Shown here in pieces: positions 7,610-17,412 of a stretch of 64,000 bases of DNA. Position 1 is the first letter of the stretch; every line of letters begins with the position of its first letter. Source of the stretch: an uncultured Acetatifactor sp. (GTDB taxonomy: Bacteria; Bacillota; Clostridia; Lachnospirales; Lachnospiraceae); assembly GCA_910586215.1 (NCBI GenBank), contig CAJUGH010000001.1, positions 124,001-188,000 of the forward strand. Direction: 5' to 3'. A program made the position numbers and the translations under genes. The notes beneath the pieces are model-generated. The model had not been told where the DNA came from, made no database searches, and saw nothing but the letters and a program-made list of their open reading frames with translations.

Positions 7610-8568
7610 CACTGGCTAAGGATGAAAGGATTTTTCTGGTGATACTTCTGGTCAACCTGGTGGTGGCCCTGTGCTACCTGCTTACAGGTGTCCTGTTCCT
7701 GGTGCCGGCCCACAAGGCGGCAGACAGGGAAGAGGGAGAGGAGATCCCGTATGACAACAGGAGGACTTATCTGTTGCGGTTCGTGGTGATGATCCTGTGC
7801 CCGGTGATCGGTCCACTGTTCTTCTTTATGGGGCATGTGGTATACCTGCTGACATATGGCCGTGACGCGGACCTGGCAGATGTGATCTTCGGAAAGGAGC
7901 GTGTCCGCAGCCGTATGAAGGCAGATGAGGAGACAGAGCGGAATATCATTCCCCTGGAAGAGGCTGTGCTGATCAATGAGAAGAAGAACCTGCGCATGGT
8001 GATGATGAACGTGATCCGGCAGGACATCAAGGATTCCCTGGCGGCGCTGTTCCTGGCCCTGGACAGTGAGGACTCAGAGTCTTCCCACTATGCGGCGGCT
8101 GTGCTGTCAGATGAACTGAATAAGTTCCGGGTGAATGTGCAGAAGCTGTGGATCGGAGTGAAGGAAGAGGACATCGGACAGACGGAATGTGAGGAGATGC
8201 TGTTGGACTATATGGACAGGATCTTGAAGCAGCACATTTTTTCCAGGCAGGAGCAGTGGAAGTACGTGGGGATCCTGGAAAATGCCGCAGAGTCCCTCTA
8301 TGGAAAGGATGTTTCCAAGTTGACGGTGGAAAGGTACACCCAGGTGTGCCTGCGGACACTGGAGTGCAGGGACATGGAGAACTGTGCAAAATGGTGTGAA
8401 AGAATGGCGGGGCAATATCCCGATGAACTGGCCTCTTATACCTGCAGGCTGAAGCTTCTGTTTGCAGCAAATGACAGGGAAGCCTTCTTCGAGACCTTGA
8501 AGGATCTGAAGAAATCCCATGTAGTGATTGACAATGAGACGCTGGAATTGATCCGGGTATTCAGTTGA
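7606..8568 (+). CDS. pelE: PelE-like membrane protein with helical-repeat cytoplasmic domain
   Basis: The 320-residue protein has two hydrophobic segments in the first 85 residues (about 9-32 and 57-83) followed by a long, wholly helical, charged cytoplasmic part. The C-terminal third (VERYTQVCLRTLECRDMENCAKWCERM) has the alternating pattern of TPR-like repeats. PelE proteins have membrane helices plus TPR repeats and bind PelD and PelG in the inner membrane synthase complex; position directly after the PelD-like gene, coupled by a 4-bp overlap, fits that role. Sequence alone would not identify it firmly, as PelE diverges fast; the assignment rests on architecture and synteny. It probably transmits the signal from the PelD-like protein to the glycosyltransferase/flippase pair further downstream. 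Confidence 0.65.
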   Translation: MTLAKDERIFLVILLVNLVVALCYLLTGVLFLVPAHKAADREEGEEIPYDNRRTYLLRFVVMILCPVIGPLFFFMGHVVYLLTYGRDADLADVIFGKERVRSRMKADEETERNIIPLEEAVLINEKKNLRMVMMNVIRQDIKDSLAALFLALDSEDSESSHYAAAVLSDELNKFRVNVQKLWIGVKEEDIGQTECEEMLLDYMDRILKQHIFSRQEQWKYVGILENAAESLYGKDVSKLTVERYTQVCLRTLECRDMENCAKWCERMAGQYPDELASYTCRLKLLFAANDREAFFETLKDLKKSHVVIDNETLELIRVFS

Positions 8569-8583
8569 GGAGGTTGCGGAACA

Positions 8584-10827
8584 ATGTCCATGACGATGCT
8601 TACCATATTACAGGCTGCCGGAGTGACGGCAGGATACCTGGGGGTGACGGTTTTCCTTCCATGGCTCCTGCTGCGCCGCAGGTTCGCAGGACTGAAGAGG
8701 CCCCTGCGGATCATGGCATATTATGTGTGCGGGAATTTCTATGTGATTCATATGGTGTATCTGCTGCAGCTCTTACATATCTCCTGCCGGCCATTGCTGA
8801 TCCTGGGAACCCTGGCACCTTTCGGGGTGGTGTGTTTCTTCAGATACAGGAAAAACGGTGCGGGACACCTTGATGAGTGGGCAGGGTGGATGGCGTTGGC
8901 TGCAGAGGGAAAGAAGGGCAGGAAGACCATCCTGCTGAAAGCAGGCAGGTGGCTGCAGGGATTCTCCGCAGGGAAGCTGAAGGAGTGGCTGAATCCCTGC
9001 CTGCCGGAGATCCTCCTGACCCTGGGGGTTATAGGGGCTGTGCTGTATATGTACGGCACCAATCTGATCAATGTGTATGGGTATTGTGCCACGGATGTGG
9101 TGCTACACAACCATTGGATCAATGAGATGGGCAGGAACAATATCTTTGTGGATGGGGTATATCCCTTTGGATTCCACTGCTTGATCTACTATCTGCATGA
9201 AGTGTTTGCCATACCGGTCTATGTGTTGCTGCGTATTTTCTATTTGGTGCAGACGTTGCTGATTCATTTTATGCTGCTGCTGTTCCTTCGCACGGTATGT
9301 AAGTCCAGGTATACTCCTTATATTGGAGTGTTTGCCTATGTGTTCTCCGATCTTTTCTACAAATATGCCTATTACAGGTACTATGCTTCCCTGCCCCAGG
9401 AGTTCGGCATGGTGTTCATCCTGCCTGCTGCCGGATTTGTGATTACCTTTTTCCAGGAAGGAAATTTTTATGGATCGGGGACAAAGGGGAAGATATGGGG
9501 CAGTGTGCCAGGGCAGTGTCTGGCCCTGCTTTCCATCAGTTTCGCCATGGCTTTCACGGTTCATTTCTATGATGCCATTGCCGCTGGACTGCTGTGTGTG
9601 GGAATCGCCGTGGGATTCTGCTTCAGGTGTTTCCGCTGGAGATATTTAAAGAGGATCCTGGTGTCCGGGACAGCTGCCCTGGTGATCGCCCTGCTGCCCA
9701 TGGTGGTGGCCTATGCCTGTGGGACGCCCCTGCAGAACTCCCTGAACTGGGGTATGTCCCTTATCTCCCAGGAGACTGCCAGGGATACCGGGGAAGGGGC
9801 AGGAACATCCCAGGAGAAGCCATCTGACCTGGGGGAGGAACAGGAGGAAACATCGGGGCGGGAGACTGCCCCTTCCTGGCTGGAGCGGGCAGGGGCATCC
9901 TTTCAGGTGAAAATGGATTGTATCGTAGAGCGGATGGACTTCTATACCACCAATTTTGGACGGGCAGGGGCCTGGTTCCTGCTGGGAGGCATAGGGGTGC
10001 TGTTCCTGGCAGGGGTGTTATGGCTGATCCTGCGGCGTCCAGGCTATGGAGGCGTGCTGTTGTCAGTGAGTGTATTCCTCCTGCTCCTGTCCCTGCTCCA
10101 GGCTTCGGAGAAGCTGGGACTGCCAGGGTTGATTGAGAATACGCGTTATGCCATCTACCTGGCCTATGGCACAGGGGTGGCCTGGAGTCTTATTGCAGAC
10201 AGCATTTTATTCCTGCTGTTCCAGGAGAAACGCTTGATCCATCTGGGAGGACTGGTGTTCCTGGTAGCCTCCTGGGTGGTGCTGGGGATCACGGGTGTCA
10301 GACAGCCGGAGTGTTATGCGCCCTATGAGACAAATGAGGCCATTGCCTGTGTGACCAATATCCTGCGGGAGAACGGGAAGGGTTCCACCTGGACCATATG
10401 CTCGGCCAATGATGAGCACCAGATGATCCGGGGATACGGCTACCACTATGAGACCATCCAGTTCCTGCGGGGCATGCAGAAACTGGAGGACAATACTATC
10501 CTCACCATTCCCACCTCCACGGTATATTTTTTCGTGGAAAAGGTGCCGCTGCTGTATTCAGACTACATCAGCACGGAGGAGGCCACCAGGGAGGTATCCC
10601 TGGAAGGGGCAGAGGAGCCGTTGTCCAGAAAAGATGGCATCAAGCCCTATATCGGATACGACAGATGGGTTACCATGTCCCATATGTACTATTGGGCACA
10701 GGCCTTCCAGGAACTGTATCCCAATGAGATGGAAGTGTACTATGAAACAGACCGTTTTGTGTGTTACCGGGTCCGACAGGATGGATACAGCCTGTATAAT
10801 TTTGCCATTGACTATGGGTATAACTGA
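8584..10827 (+). CDS. Large polytopic membrane protein of the Pel-like operon, unknown function
   Basis: 747 residues with about a dozen or more predicted membrane spans. After the fourth or fifth span comes an outward-facing loop (LINVYGYCATDVVLHNHWINEM, split around the DV pair), followed by DGVYPFGFHCLIYYL. An acidic residue with nearby histidines in the first large loop resembles GT-C lipid-sugar glycosyltransferases, but I cannot name a family. Between residues 390 and 440 is a Gly/Glu-rich hydrophilic insert. The C-terminal 150 residues form a soluble domain with Trp/Tyr-rich stretches (TWTICSANDEHQMIRGYGY), likely outside the membrane. It starts 15 bases after the PelE-like gene with a GGAGG site, so it is co-transcribed. 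No counterpart exists in the Gram-negative pel operon. It may polymerise, modify or export the polymer; this is inference. Confidence 0.6.
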   Translation: MSMTMLTILQAAGVTAGYLGVTVFLPWLLLRRRFAGLKRPLRIMAYYVCGNFYVIHMVYLLQLLHISCRPLLILGTLAPFGVVCFFRYRKNGAGHLDEWAGWMALAAEGKKGRKTILLKAGRWLQGFSAGKLKEWLNPCLPEILLTLGVIGAVLYMYGTNLINVYGYCATDVVLHNHWINEMGRNNIFVDGVYPFGFHCLIYYLHEVFAIPVYVLLRIFYLVQTLLIHFMLLLFLRTVCKSRYTPYIGVFAYVFSDLFYKYAYYRYYASLPQEFGMVFILPAAGFVITFFQEGNFYGSGTKGKIWGSVPGQCLALLSISFAMAFTVHFYDAIAAGLLCVGIAVGFCFRCFRWRYLKRILVSGTAALVIALLPMVVAYACGTPLQNSLNWGMSLISQETARDTGEGAGTSQEKPSDLGEEQEETSGRETAPSWLERAGASFQVKMDCIVERMDFYTTNFGRAGAWFLLGGIGVLFLAGVLWLILRRPGYGGVLLSVSVFLLLLSLLQASEKLGLPGLIENTRYAIYLAYGTGVAWSLIADSILFLLFQEKRLIHLGGLVFLVASWVVLGITGVRQPECYAPYETNEAIACVTNILRENGKGSTWTICSANDEHQMIRGYGYHYETIQFLRGMQKLEDNTILTIPTSTVYFFVEKVPLLYSDYISTEEATREVSLEGAEEPLSRKDGIKPYIGYDRWVTMSHMYYWAQAFQELYPNEMEVYYETDRFVCYRVRQDGYSLYNFAIDYGYN

Positions 10828-10910
10828 CGGGAAAGCGCATCCTGTAGAGGCAAGCGGGAGAAGAAAAGTTGACTGATATGCGCACGGAAGCGCATGTAAG
10901 GGGTGTAAGG

Positions 10911-12761
10911 ATGATATCGCGCCGTAATTTTGTGACTATTGCCATATTGATGTCTGTACTGCTCTTTTTGTGCATGTGTCTCAACAGCCTGAAGGATTAC
11001 TGGAATGACTATGCTGTCAACACTTACACAGAGACGGCGGAGAACTATCCTTCCAGGGTCAATCTCTACCTGCCTGGGAAAGGGCAGACAGAAACAGGGG
11101 AGGATACGCAGGAAACAGCCGGAGAGGAGATCCAGGTGGCCAGAAGCCTGGTGGTGCTGGTGGGAGAACAGGATAGTGCCCTTATGGGAACTGCCCGGGA
11201 GTGGGTCTCCTACACCAAGAGGGATCTGCTGGAATACAGTTCCCTGACAGACTGCCGGGGGGAGGGTTCCAGGGCAGGCCTTCCGGAGATGCTGGTGCTG
11301 GACTCTGCCTGTGTAGACTGGGACAGCCGGGGGGAGGTGGACTATCTGTTCCAGTGCGTGGAACAGGGAACCCATCTGGTGTTCTGTAACCTGCCGGATG
11401 TGTCCGTCATAGAGAGTAACAGCAAAGTGCGCAATCTGCTGGGTATCCGCAGGGTGGTGGAGCCGGAGGTGACAGTGGAGGGACTGCACCTGTGTGGTGG
11501 CTTTCTGCTGGGCGGGGAGACCATCTACGAGGAAGAAGGCGGGGATATGGAAAATGTCTTCCCCTGGTATGTGCTGGGTTCCGGCACCAAGGCCTACATG
11601 AAGGGAATCCTGGAGGGGGATGTCACCAATACCAATTCCTACCCGGCGCTGATCTGGCGCAAGAGTTTCGGTACGGCTTATGTCTTCGCGGTAAATGGGG
11701 GGTATATGGAGGGGACGGAGGCCCTGGGACTTTTGTCTGCCATGTCGGCAGAGATGTATTCCTATGAGATCTACCCAGTACTGAATGCCCAGAATATCAT
11801 CCTGGCAGGGTATCCGGGGCTGGCAGATGAGAACCGGGAGGAGATGGACCGGGTGTACAGCCGCAGCATCAGGCAGGTGTTCCAGGAAATCGTCTGGCCG
11901 GGGCTTTCCGCTGGCTTTGAGCAGCACAGATACCGGGCCACCTGTATGATGACACCCCAGTTCGACTACAGGGACGGGAACCTGCCGGATGAGGAGCAGT
12001 TTGTATATTATCTGAAGCTCTTCAAGGAAAACCAGGCAGAGGTTGGATTGTCGGGACAGAATGTGTCTGACACGCCCCTGGACATGAAATGGCAGGAGGA
12101 TCAGGAGTTCTTTCAGAATACTGTAGAGGGATATGACTTTACTTCTTTCTATGGAGGGAAAATGACGGATGAAGAGATCGGGAAGGCCCTGGGAGTTGGA
12201 ATCCCTACCTCTGTCAGGACGGTTGTGACGGACAGGGGAGAAATGCAGACAGAGGTGGTGCGGTTCGTGTCAGAGGATGTGACGGCCCAGAGTACTCTGG
12301 GTGATGTGATTGACGGCACACACAGGAATGATTTCCTGATCAAGTGCCTGGAGACGTCCCTGGGATATCTCAGTGTTTCCTTCGACATGACGAAGGTGGC
12401 TTACCCGGAGGGTGAGGAGGATGCCTGGGAGAAGATGTCCAGGGCGGTGGCAGTGGCCATCACTACCTACGGAAAGGCTTACCCGGGCTTTGACAGAACC
12501 ACTGCCTCGGAATGTGACAGGCGTATCCGTAACCTGCTGGCCATGGATTACCAGGATGGTCGCAGGGGTAATGTGATCGAACTAGAGGTGACGGGGGCCG
12601 TAGGCGAGGTATGGTTTATCCTGCGGACCCACAATGAGTCCGTGGCCGCCATGGAAGGAGGCAGCTTCAGGCAGCTGGAGCAGGATGCATGGCTGATCCA
12701 GGTACAGGAGGAGAAGGTATCGATTACGCTGGAGCCTTCAGATGAGAGATATTACCAGTAA
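10911..12761 (+). CDS. DUF2194-like exported/anchored protein of the Pel-like operon
   Basis: About 616 residues with one N-terminal signal-anchor (FVTIAILMSVLLFLCMCL), after which the protein is soluble and presumably outside the cell. The middle (residues 60-330) looks like an amidotransferase-type Rossmann fold (SLVVLVGEQDSALM; GTHLVFCNLPD). The second half has CMMTPQFDYRDGNLPDEEQF and GYLSVSFDMTKVAYPEGEED, patterns like polysaccharide-deacetylase barrels; I associate this arrangement with DUF2194 proteins seen beside PelF/PelG in Firmicutes. PelA, the deacetylase/hydrolase of classical Pel, is absent, so this is the best candidate for polymer modification. Start choice: ATG 10911, with AAGGGG about nine bases upstream and the anchor near residue 5; TTG 10869 or ATG 10878 would add 11-14 residues. 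The stop is 24 bases before pelF. Confidence 0.62.
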   Translation: MISRRNFVTIAILMSVLLFLCMCLNSLKDYWNDYAVNTYTETAENYPSRVNLYLPGKGQTETGEDTQETAGEEIQVARSLVVLVGEQDSALMGTAREWVSYTKRDLLEYSSLTDCRGEGSRAGLPEMLVLDSACVDWDSRGEVDYLFQCVEQGTHLVFCNLPDVSVIESNSKVRNLLGIRRVVEPEVTVEGLHLCGGFLLGGETIYEEEGGDMENVFPWYVLGSGTKAYMKGILEGDVTNTNSYPALIWRKSFGTAYVFAVNGGYMEGTEALGLLSAMSAEMYSYEIYPVLNAQNIILAGYPGLADENREEMDRVYSRSIRQVFQEIVWPGLSAGFEQHRYRATCMMTPQFDYRDGNLPDEEQFVYYLKLFKENQAEVGLSGQNVSDTPLDMKWQEDQEFFQNTVEGYDFTSFYGGKMTDEEIGKALGVGIPTSVRTVVTDRGEMQTEVVRFVSEDVTAQSTLGDVIDGTHRNDFLIKCLETSLGYLSVSFDMTKVAYPEGEEDAWEKMSRAVAVAITTYGKAYPGFDRTTASECDRRIRNLLAMDYQDGRRGNVIELEVTGAVGEVWFILRTHNESVAAMEGGSFRQLEQDAWLIQVQEEKVSITLEPSDERYYQ

Positions 12762-12785
12762 TTGTGAGAAGAAAGAGGGATAAGT

Positions 12786-14213
12786 ATGAGGGTCTGTATC
12801 GTGGTGGAAGGCTGCTATCCTTATATAGCCGGCGGTGTGTCAAGCTGGGTACATGGTCTGATCCAGTCCTTTCCCAAACTGGAATTCGTGCTTCTGACCA
12901 TTGTGGGCAGCCGTTCCATGCGGGGGAAATTCATCTATGAACTGCCTGAAAATGTGACAGAAGTGCATGAACTATATCTACAGGATTTGGACTGGGATGG
13001 GAAGACAGGTCGGAAACTGAAGCTGCATAAGAAGGAATACCAGGCTTTGCGAAGCCTGGTGATGAACCAGGATGTGGACTGGGCATCTTTGTTTGGGCTG
13101 TTTCAGAAGCATAAGGTCTCTCTGGATAAGCTGCTGATGGGGGAAGATTTTCTGACAATCGTGCGGGAGTATTATGACCTGCATTACAGTCAGATTGTGT
13201 TCTCTGACTTCCTGTGGACCATGCGCTCCGTTTATCTGCCCCTGTTCTTCACGCTGAAGATGAAACTGCCGAAGGCAGACCTTTACCATTGCGTGGCCAC
13301 AGGTTATGCAGGGGTGCTGGGCAGCATGGCCAAAGTCCTGTATGGCAGCAGGCTCCTGATCTCGGAGCATGGGATCTATACCAGGGAGCGGGAGGAAGAA
13401 CTGCTGCGGGCAGAATGGGTGAAGGGACTGTTTAAGAATATCTGGATCGAACAGTTCAAGAAGATGTCCAGCCTGGCTTACCAGAAGGCCGACCTTGTTA
13501 CCAGCCTGTATGAACATGCCAGGGAACTCCAGATAGAACTGGGGTGTCCGGGGGATAAGACCATGGTGACGCCCAACGGGGTGTCTGTGGACAGGCTGCA
13601 GGATCTGCCGGGCCGGACCGGGGAGGATGGGGACCGGGTGAACATCGGCGCCATCCTAAGGGTGACACCCATCAAGGATGTGAAGACCATGATCCAGTCC
13701 TTCAGCTTTGCCAGGGAGAGGGAACCCCGTCTGAAGCTGTGGATCATGGGGCCCTGTGATGAGGATGAGGAATATGCCAGGGAATGCTTTGAACAGGTGG
13801 AGACCCTGGGACTGGCCGGGGATGTGGTGTTTACTGGCCGGGTGGACATCCGGGACTATCTGGGCCGGATGGATGCCACCATACTGACCAGCATCAGCGA
13901 AGGACAGCCACTGACCATACTGGAGAGCTATGCGGCACACAAGCCGGTGATTGCCACGGATGTGGGAAACTGTCAGGGACTGATCCTGGGGGAACAGGAT
14001 GACTTTGGCCCTGGGGGGATCCTGACCCATATCATGAATGTGGAAGAGATTGCACAGGCCATGGTAGATATGGCCAGGAATAAGCCCATGCGCCTGCAGA
14101 TGGGGGAGAGCGGCTACAAAAGAGTCATGTCCGGCTACCGGATCGAACATATGAGGGAGACTTATCAGAAGATATACAAGGATTTTGCGGATTACTGCGG
14201 TATCGCTGACTGA
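12786..14213 (+). CDS. pelF: PelF-type GT4 glycosyltransferase
   Basis: PelF is the cytoplasmic glycosyltransferase that polymerises UDP-sugars into Pel. The 475-residue sequence has the PelF N-terminus (CIVVEGCYPYIAGGVSSWVH), the long family-specific helical insert (residues 60-140), the SEHGIYTRERE segment near 200 that is characteristic of PelF, and a GT-B C-terminal domain with GAILRVTPIKDVKTMI and the donor-binding E-x7-E motif SEGQPLTILE. Its length agrees with the family. No membrane span is evident; in the Gram-negative system it docks on the PelD-PelE-PelG complex. It sits between the DUF2194-like gene and pelG, the order found in other Firmicute Pel loci. Which sugar nucleotide it uses cannot be read from the sequence. 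Confidence 0.9.
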   Translation: MRVCIVVEGCYPYIAGGVSSWVHGLIQSFPKLEFVLLTIVGSRSMRGKFIYELPENVTEVHELYLQDLDWDGKTGRKLKLHKKEYQALRSLVMNQDVDWASLFGLFQKHKVSLDKLLMGEDFLTIVREYYDLHYSQIVFSDFLWTMRSVYLPLFFTLKMKLPKADLYHCVATGYAGVLGSMAKVLYGSRLLISEHGIYTREREEELLRAEWVKGLFKNIWIEQFKKMSSLAYQKADLVTSLYEHARELQIELGCPGDKTMVTPNGVSVDRLQDLPGRTGEDGDRVNIGAILRVTPIKDVKTMIQSFSFAREREPRLKLWIMGPCDEDEEYARECFEQVETLGLAGDVVFTGRVDIRDYLGRMDATILTSISEGQPLTILESYAAHKPVIATDVGNCQGLILGEQDDFGPGGILTHIMNVEEIAQAMVDMARNKPMRLQMGESGYKRVMSGYRIEHMRETYQKIYKDFADYCGIAD

Positions 14214-14326
14214 CGACACCGGAGAGTGAGAACTCCTGACAGATGGATACTTAGGCAAACCGTCTGGCGGGAATACATGTCGTATACACTCTAGGGGCAG
14301 GACGGCAAGGGAAAGGATGGAAGACA

Positions 14327-15802
14327 ATGGCGGGCATAGGCATCAAGCTCAACAAAATATTTGAAAAGAATACAATCTCCACGTTTCTGGCGGGATTTGC
14401 ATACAGTTCCATGTCCACGGTGACTCCCATGCTGGTGGTCATCCTGAATATCCTGCTGATGCAGTATTTCCTGGGATTTGATGAACTGGGATTTGTGGAG
14501 CGGGAACTGTTCTCCTGCTCCGTGCTGTATATCTTTATCTTCTCCCTGCTGACAGCGGCACCGTTTAACTCTGTCCTTAGCAAATATATGTCAGACGTGA
14601 TCTTTGAGGAGCGCTACCAGGATATCCGTCCCTGTTATTACTTAGGGCTGTTTATGAACATCGGGCTGTCCAGCCTGGTGGGGATCCCCTTCTGTCTGTG
14701 GGAGCATTTTGTGGGTAAGGTGGATGTGTTCTATGTGTTTACGGGATACTGCGGCTATATTGCCCTGGTGCTGGTATTCTATTCCATGATTTATCTGTCC
14801 ATCGCCAAGGATTACCAGAAGATATCCCTGTTCTTCCTGCTGGGGATGGTGGAAGCCTTCCTGCTGTCCTTATTCCTGCGGTTCGTGATGGACTGGGGCA
14901 TCCGGGAGAGCATGCTCTTTGCCTTGATGACAGGCTTCTTCCTTACGGCCTTTTTGGAGATGGCCCTGGTGAAGCGTTACTTTGTGAAGAACAGCAACCG
15001 GTATAAGCGGGTGCTGGGATATTTCCGGAAGTACTGGCTGCTGGTGGTAGCCAATTTCTTCTATGTGCTGGGACTGTATATCCATAACTTTGTGTTCTGG
15101 AATACGGACATGAAGCTGGTGGTGGTGAAGACCTTTGTATGTAACCAGCCTTATGACATGGCCACCTGCCTGGCTATGTTCACCAATATTTCCACAACCA
15201 TCATCTTTATCTCCAGGGTGGAGATGTATTTCCATGACAAATACAAAAGGTACTCCGAGGCAGTGATCGGCGGCAAGGGGGCAGACATTGACAGCGCCAA
15301 GAGAGAGATGTTCCGGCAATTGTCCGTGGAACTGATGAACCTGGTGCGCATCCAGTTTATTATCACCACCATTGTGTACCTGGTGGCCGTGGTGGTGCTG
15401 CCGCACCTGGGGATCTCCAGCCTGACTATGCGGATTTATCCCTGTCTGGTAGCGGGTTATTTCATTTTGTTCCTTATGTATTCGGAGATTGTGTTCCTGT
15501 ATTATTATGACGATCTGGCAGGGGCAGCCATGACGTCTATTCTGTTCTGCCTGGTCACCTGCCTGGGCAGTATCCTGGCCACCAGGCTGCCGGAACTGTG
15601 GTACGGCCTGGGTGTGGTGCTGGGGGCATTTACCGGCTGGACATTCGCCTATTTCCGGCTGCGGTATATGGAAAAGCACCTGGATGCCCATATTTTCTGC
15701 CGTGGCTCCATGCTGATGCACGGTACCGGGGAGCAGCCCACAGGGCAAGTGTTTGACAAGCGCTCACAGGAGAAGCCGCAAATCATGGAAGGAGGGGTAT
15801 AG
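14327..15802 (+). CDS. pelG: PelG-type polysaccharide flippase/transport protein
   Basis: 491 residues with about twelve membrane spans, of the MATE/MOP-like fold. The start MAGIGIKLNKIFEKNTISTF and the following VTPMLVVILNILLMQYF are characteristic of PelG; the protein also has the family's central loop around EMYFHDKYKRYSEAV. PelG is thought to carry the growing chain across the membrane together with PelD and PelE. It lies 113 bases after pelF; that gap has no obvious terminator. A short hydrophilic tail after the last span ends three bases before the DUF2304 gene. Confidence is high because PelF and PelG occur side by side. Confidence 0.88.
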   Translation: MAGIGIKLNKIFEKNTISTFLAGFAYSSMSTVTPMLVVILNILLMQYFLGFDELGFVERELFSCSVLYIFIFSLLTAAPFNSVLSKYMSDVIFEERYQDIRPCYYLGLFMNIGLSSLVGIPFCLWEHFVGKVDVFYVFTGYCGYIALVLVFYSMIYLSIAKDYQKISLFFLLGMVEAFLLSLFLRFVMDWGIRESMLFALMTGFFLTAFLEMALVKRYFVKNSNRYKRVLGYFRKYWLLVVANFFYVLGLYIHNFVFWNTDMKLVVVKTFVCNQPYDMATCLAMFTNISTTIIFISRVEMYFHDKYKRYSEAVIGGKGADIDSAKREMFRQLSVELMNLVRIQFIITTIVYLVAVVVLPHLGISSLTMRIYPCLVAGYFILFLMYSEIVFLYYYDDLAGAAMTSILFCLVTCLGSILATRLPELWYGLGVVLGAFTGWTFAYFRLRYMEKHLDAHIFCRGSMLMHGTGEQPTGQVFDKRSQEKPQIMEGGV

Positions 15803-15804
15803 AA

Positions 15805-16206
15805 ATGGATAGCGGGGTGATGCGGATCGGGATCGTAGTGGTGGGGGTCCTGCTGATGTCAGTCAGCTTCTGGACATATTCGTATAAGAAGATTGCGGTG
15901 AATTTCGCGGTGATCTGGGAAATTCTGGGATTTGTGCTGATCCTGGTGGGAGCAGTGCCTGTGCTGTCAGGGTGGATCCAGATGGTGGCACCAGGCACCC
16001 AGCTAGTGTTCTTCGGGATTGCAGCCCTGATACTGTTTCTGGGCTTCCAGAGTACCATGATGATCTCCCAGCTCACCATGAAGGTCAGGGAACTGACCAT
16101 GCAGGTGTCCCTGTTGAACCAGGAAAACGAGCATATCATGGCACAGTTGGATGAGGTGTCCAGGGAGGTAGAAGAGATCCGTGAAAAAAATTCTGTTTGT
16201 GGTTAA
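15805..16206 (+). CDS. DUF2304-family small membrane protein
   Basis: 133 residues: three hydrophobic segments (about 7-25, 35-55 and 64-84) followed by a coiled coil (STMMISQLTMKVRELTMQ and on to the end). This is the DUF2304 layout: small membrane proteins that are nearly always encoded beside a GT2 glycosyltransferase in cell-surface polysaccharide clusters, perhaps as its membrane partner. Here the GT2 is two genes downstream (17413). Start ATG 15805 follows pelG by two bases. The 3' end overlaps the next GT4 gene by 26 bases in another frame, so translation is probably coupled. It has no known catalytic role. Confidence 0.75.
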   Translation: MDSGVMRIGIVVVGVLLMSVSFWTYSYKKIAVNFAVIWEILGFVLILVGAVPVLSGWIQMVAPGTQLVFFGIAALILFLGFQSTMMISQLTMKVRELTMQVSLLNQENEHIMAQLDEVSREVEEIREKNSVCG

Positions 16207-17395
16207 CACCTTGAGCCGGGCAGGGGCAGAGACCGCACTGGTGGAACTGTTAAGGCGTCTGGACGACCCGGCCTATGAAATCTCCCTGTATGTGATGATG
16301 GCCCAGGGGGAGATGCTGGGAGAACTGCCGGGCCATGTGAAACTGCTGAACCGCAGATACAGCAGCCAGTCTGTCCTCTCCGGGAAGGGGAAACGCAACA
16401 TGATCCACACTGTGATCAGATGCTTTTTCCGGAATGGGGGAATGGCCTGGAAGCTGCGTTATCTGTTCTCCACGTATGGTGTCATGAAAAAGCAGGGGGA
16501 TATCCAGAAGGACAAACTGCTCTGGAGGATTGTCTCTGACGGCGGGGAACGGTTCTCCCAGTCTTATGACCTGGCAGTGGCCTGGCTGGAGGGCGCTTCT
16601 GCCTACTATGTGGCTGACCATGTGAAGGCGGCCCGGAAAGCGGCTTTCATTCACATAGATTATGAGAGTGCCGGCTATACCAGGGACATGGACCAGTCGT
16701 GTTTTGCAGCCTACGACAGGATCTTTGCTGTGTCGGAGGAGGTCAGGAAACATTTCCTGGCGGTCTATCCGGAGTATGGCGGGAAGATGGACATCTTCCA
16801 CAACCTGGTGGACTGGAAGGGAATCCGCAGAAGGGCTGGCGAGCCAGGGGGTTTTGGAGATGACTATGATGGCTTCAGGCTGCTGACCGTGGGCAGGCTG
16901 ACCTACCAGAAGGCATATGATATTGCGGTGGAAGCCATGAAATTGCTTAAGGATGCAGGATGTAAGGCCAGATGGTATGTACTGGGGGAGGGGGATCAGA
17001 GGAAGGCCCTGGAGAAAAAAATTGCTGCCCTGGGGCTTCGGCAGGATTTCCTCCTGGTGGGGGCAGTGGACAATCCTTTTCCCTTTTATGCCCAGACAGA
17101 CCTTTACATCCATGCTACCAGGTTCGAGGGGAAGAGCATCGCCATCCAGGAGGCCCAGGCCCTGGGGTGTGCTGTCATAGTCTCTGACTGCAATGGCAAC
17201 AGGGAGCAGGTCACAGACGGGGAAGACGGGATACTCTGTGAACTGACACCCCAGGGGATAGCAGACAGCATCCGGGAATTGCTGGGAGATGAGGAGAAGA
17301 GAAAGCGGCTGGGACAGGCAGCGGGGAGGAAGTATCAGGAACAGGACCAGGACATGGGCAGACTGCTGGAATTGCTGGATGCGGGAGACAGGTAA
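16181..17395 (+). CDS. GT4-family glycosyltransferase
   Basis: 404 residues with the GT-B fold: a first Rossmann half opening MKKILFVVNTLSRAGAETAL, an acceptor-side motif HIDYESAGYTRDMD, and a C-terminal half with LLTVGRLTYQKAYDIAVEA, YVLGEGDQRKALE and the GT4 donor motif RFEGKSIAIQEAQALG (E-x7-E). It starts with GTG, AGGGAGG lying about 12 bases upstream, inside the end of the DUF2304 gene. No signal peptide or membrane span, so it works on the cytoplasmic face. It probably adds a retaining linkage to the same polymer or to a lipid-linked unit; the sugar is not predictable. It belongs to the Pel-like transcription unit by overlap. Confidence 0.88.
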   Translation: MKKILFVVNTLSRAGAETALVELLRRLDDPAYEISLYVMMAQGEMLGELPGHVKLLNRRYSSQSVLSGKGKRNMIHTVIRCFFRNGGMAWKLRYLFSTYGVMKKQGDIQKDKLLWRIVSDGGERFSQSYDLAVAWLEGASAYYVADHVKAARKAAFIHIDYESAGYTRDMDQSCFAAYDRIFAVSEEVRKHFLAVYPEYGGKMDIFHNLVDWKGIRRRAGEPGGFGDDYDGFRLLTVGRLTYQKAYDIAVEAMKLLKDAGCKARWYVLGEGDQRKALEKKIAALGLRQDFLLVGAVDNPFPFYAQTDLYIHATRFEGKSIAIQEAQALGCAVIVSDCNGNREQVTDGEDGILCELTPQGIADSIRELLGDEEKRKRLGQAAGRKYQEQDQDMGRLLELLDAGDR

Positions 17396-17412
17396 GGCAT
17401 ACCAGCCGTCCT

